From an uncultured bacterium (GTDB taxonomy: Bacteria > Cyanobacteriota > Vampirovibrionia > Gastranaerophilales > Gastranaerophilaceae), in the NCBI GenBank assembly GCA_937894665.1, contig CALAWF010000067.1, forward strand, positions 1 through 6,958: DNA of 6,958 nt, in the 5' to 3' direction. Within the stretch, counting starts at the first letter, position 1; the number at the start of each line of letters is the position of its first letter. The notes beneath the pieces were generated by a model. It was not told the origin of the DNA and did no database searches. It worked only from the letters and a program-made list of their open reading frames with translations. Below are positions 5,362 to 6,958 of this stretch, one piece after another. A program made the translations under genes and the position numbers.

Positions 5362-6958
5362 ATGAGTGAAAAAAACAGAAATTCAAATCAATCAGTAGAG
5401 AAAAAGATTGTAATTGCAGAACGTGATAATATTGCTGCAGTTCTTGAAAACAAAAAGGTTACAGACTTTTTTATCCATAGAGGAGAAGTCTTATTAGGAG
5501 ATGTTTATTTGGCAACGGTTGATAATATTTTGCCAAGTATTGATGCCGCATTTGTTAATGTTGGTACTGATAAAATGGGATTCCTCCACGCTCAAGATGT
5601 TATGGGTAAAGGAACATTAAAAGAAAAACTTTCTCCAAAACAAAAATTGGTTGTTCAAGTTGTTAAAGAACCAACAGGTCATAAAGGACCTAGAGTTACA
5701 ACTGAAATTAGTCTTCCTGGAAGATTTTTGGTATTGATGCCAAATGAGCCTGGTGTTAACGTAAGTAAAAAGATTGAAAATTCTAAAGAACGTGCAAGAT
5801 TAAAAGCTATTGTAAATCTAATCAAACCTGTTGGTGTCGGTGTAATTATCAGAACAGAAGCAGAAGGTCAATCAGAAGCTGATATTCAAGAAGATTTAGA
5901 AATCTTATTAGAAAAATGGAATAATATAATTACATCTGCAGAAACTTTAACTCCTCCTAATTTGATTTATAGAGATCAAGATTTGTTATACAGAGTTATT
6001 CGTGAGGCTTGTACTGACGATGTAAAAGAAATTATCGTAGATACTCCATTTGCGTTGAATAGAGTTCAAAATATTTTACAGAATTGGCATATTGCAAAAG
6101 GTACTCAAGTTTCTTTATATAAAGGGACAGAACCTCTTTTAGTGGCAATGGATATTCACAAAGAAATCAAAGCTGCTTTGAATATCAAAGTAAATATGCC
6201 ATCCGGCGGTTATTTGTTTATTCAGCAAACAGAAGCCTTAACTGTAATTGATGTAAACAGCGGTAAATTTATTAGTTCTGCAACTCAAGATGAAACAATC
6301 TTGAAAACAAATATTGAGGCTGTTCACGAAATCGCTCGTCAATTAAGATTGCGTAACATTGGGGGTATGGTTATCGTTGACTTTATTGATATGATGTCCA
6401 GAGCAGATAAACTTGCAATGATGGAAGAATTGGAAATTGCTCTTGAACCTGATAAAGCGAAACCTCAAGTTGGTCAATTATCTGATTTGGGACTTGTAGA
6501 ACTTACTCGTCATCGTCAAGGTCAATCTTTATCAGAAATCTTTACCAAAAAATGTCCTCACTGCCAAGGTAGCGGATATTCAATGATTGATTTTAACTTT
6601 GCAACTCCAACCGCTGAAGGCGAATACCGTGCAAAAGCTGCAAAAATTAAACTTCCGACAGGAACATTCAAGAAAAATAATAAATTTAATAACAATAAAA
6701 ACAATCAACAACAGCAACAACCTGCACCGGAAGTTCAAGAACAACCACAACGTCCCGTGATTGAAACTGAACCAGAAGTTGTTGCAACAGAGGAAGTTGT
6801 TAAAAAAGAAAATAACAGAAGAAATAAAAACAGACGTAACAACAAGTTTGATAAAAATAAACAAACTCAACCTCAAGTAGAGGAACAAGAAATTAAACCT
6901 GTTGAACAACCAGTTTCTCAAGAACAACCGGTTGTTGAAGAAACAAAAGGTGTGGAAC
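5362..6958 (+). CDS. rne: Ribonuclease E/G family endoribonuclease, 3' end outside the window
   Basis: The frame is open from ATG 5362 to the window end, giving 532 residues. It is the single-strand endoribonuclease that starts mRNA decay and processes rRNA and tRNA precursors. The S1 RNA-binding region carries GDVYLATVDNILPSIDAAF, with Phe64 and Phe74 matching E. coli RNase E Phe57 and Phe67. Arg164-Thr165 match the 5'-phosphate sensor pair. The catalytic aspartates are Asp297 (VIDVNSGK) and Asp340 (VDFIDM), spaced 43 apart as in E. coli (303 and 346). Cys398 and Cys401 (CPHCQGSG) are the zinc-link cysteines for tetramer assembly. After about residue 430 begins a low-complexity tail rich in Asn, Gln, Lys, Glu and Pro, with an NNRRNKNRRNN basic patch; cyanobacterial RNase E tails bind partners such as PNPase. 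AAGGA (5351-5355) supports the start. Overall wording is close to cyanobacterial RNase E. Only the tail end is missing. Confidence 0.95.
   Translation, partial: MSEKNRNSNQSVEKKIVIAERDNIAAVLENKKVTDFFIHRGEVLLGDVYLATVDNILPSIDAAFVNVGTDKMGFLHAQDVMGKGTLKEKLSPKQKLVVQVVKEPTGHKGPRVTTEISLPGRFLVLMPNEPGVNVSKKIENSKERARLKAIVNLIKPVGVGVIIRTEAEGQSEADIQEDLEILLEKWNNIITSAETLTPPNLIYRDQDLLYRVIREACTDDVKEIIVDTPFALNRVQNILQNWHIAKGTQVSLYKGTEPLLVAMDIHKEIKAALNIKVNMPSGGYLFIQQTEALTVIDVNSGKFISSATQDETILKTNIEAVHEIARQLRLRNIGGMVIVDFIDMMSRADKLAMMEELEIALEPDKAKPQVGQLSDLGLVELTRHRQGQSLSEIFTKKCPHCQGSGYSMIDFNFATPTAEGEYRAKAAKIKLPTGTFKKNNKFNNNKNNQQQQQPAPEVQEQPQRPVIETEPEVVATEEVVKKENNRRNKNRRNNKFDKNKQTQPQVEEQEIKPVEQPVSQEQPVVEETKGVE

Noticed and set aside
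6580..6927. Minus-strand Phe/Leu-rich frame that looks like a membrane protein
   Set aside because: It is the antisense of the Asn/Lys-rich RNase E tail; AAT and AAA codons read in reverse give Ile/Leu/Phe and mimic membrane helices.

Overview
The window is AT-rich bacterial DNA. It most likely comes from the non-photosynthetic side of the cyanobacterial phylum (Melainabacteria/Vampirovibrionia, for example Gastranaerophilales). Two things suggest this. The RNase E at the right edge reads like cyanobacterial RNase E along its whole catalytic part (IVIAE..IAAV near the N-terminus, GDVYLATVDNILPSIDAAF, KEPTGHKGPRVT, VGQLSDLGLVELTRHRQGQ). The prepilin at the left has the FTLAEVLITLGIIGVVAAMTIP leader seen again and again in gut Melainabacteria. 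Both comparisons are from memory, not from a search, so the lineage is probable rather than proven.

Layout. Positions 1-218 hold no credible gene but a stack of short dispersed-type repeats: an inverted pair around a GAGCGAAGCGA core, then two diverged copies of a C/T-rich unit facing each other around a GCTGAA...TTCAGC hairpin. Directly after them is an orphan type IV pilin-like gene (240-989) with a clear intrinsic terminator. Converging on it are yajQ (1029-1529, minus) and an unrecognised 110-residue protein with one membrane segment and a lysine-rich tail (1639-1971, minus), separated by a minus-strand terminator. A divergent intergenic region (1972-2086) carries repeated AAAGTAA/TTACTTT half-sites.

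To the right runs a same-strand series that looks like an operon: a 99-residue protein built from two tandem RWYD repeats, a 115-residue unknown protein (GTG start with a strong SD), a large radical SAM protein fused to a DUF2344 domain, and RNase E, which is cut by the window end. The last three are only 12-13 nt apart. The pairing of radical SAM/DUF2344 with an RNase E/G gene is, as far as I recall, common across bacteria and points to an RNA- or ribosome-related role for the radical SAM enzyme, which still lacks a known reaction.

I see no CRISPR array, transposase, phage gene, toxin-antitoxin pair or RNA gene, and nothing that clearly forms a new defence or biosynthetic system. The parts least explained by known families are the RWYD tandem-repeat protein and the 115-residue protein at the head of the radical SAM/RNase E operon, the membrane/lysine-tail protein opposite them, and the repeat stack at the left edge.
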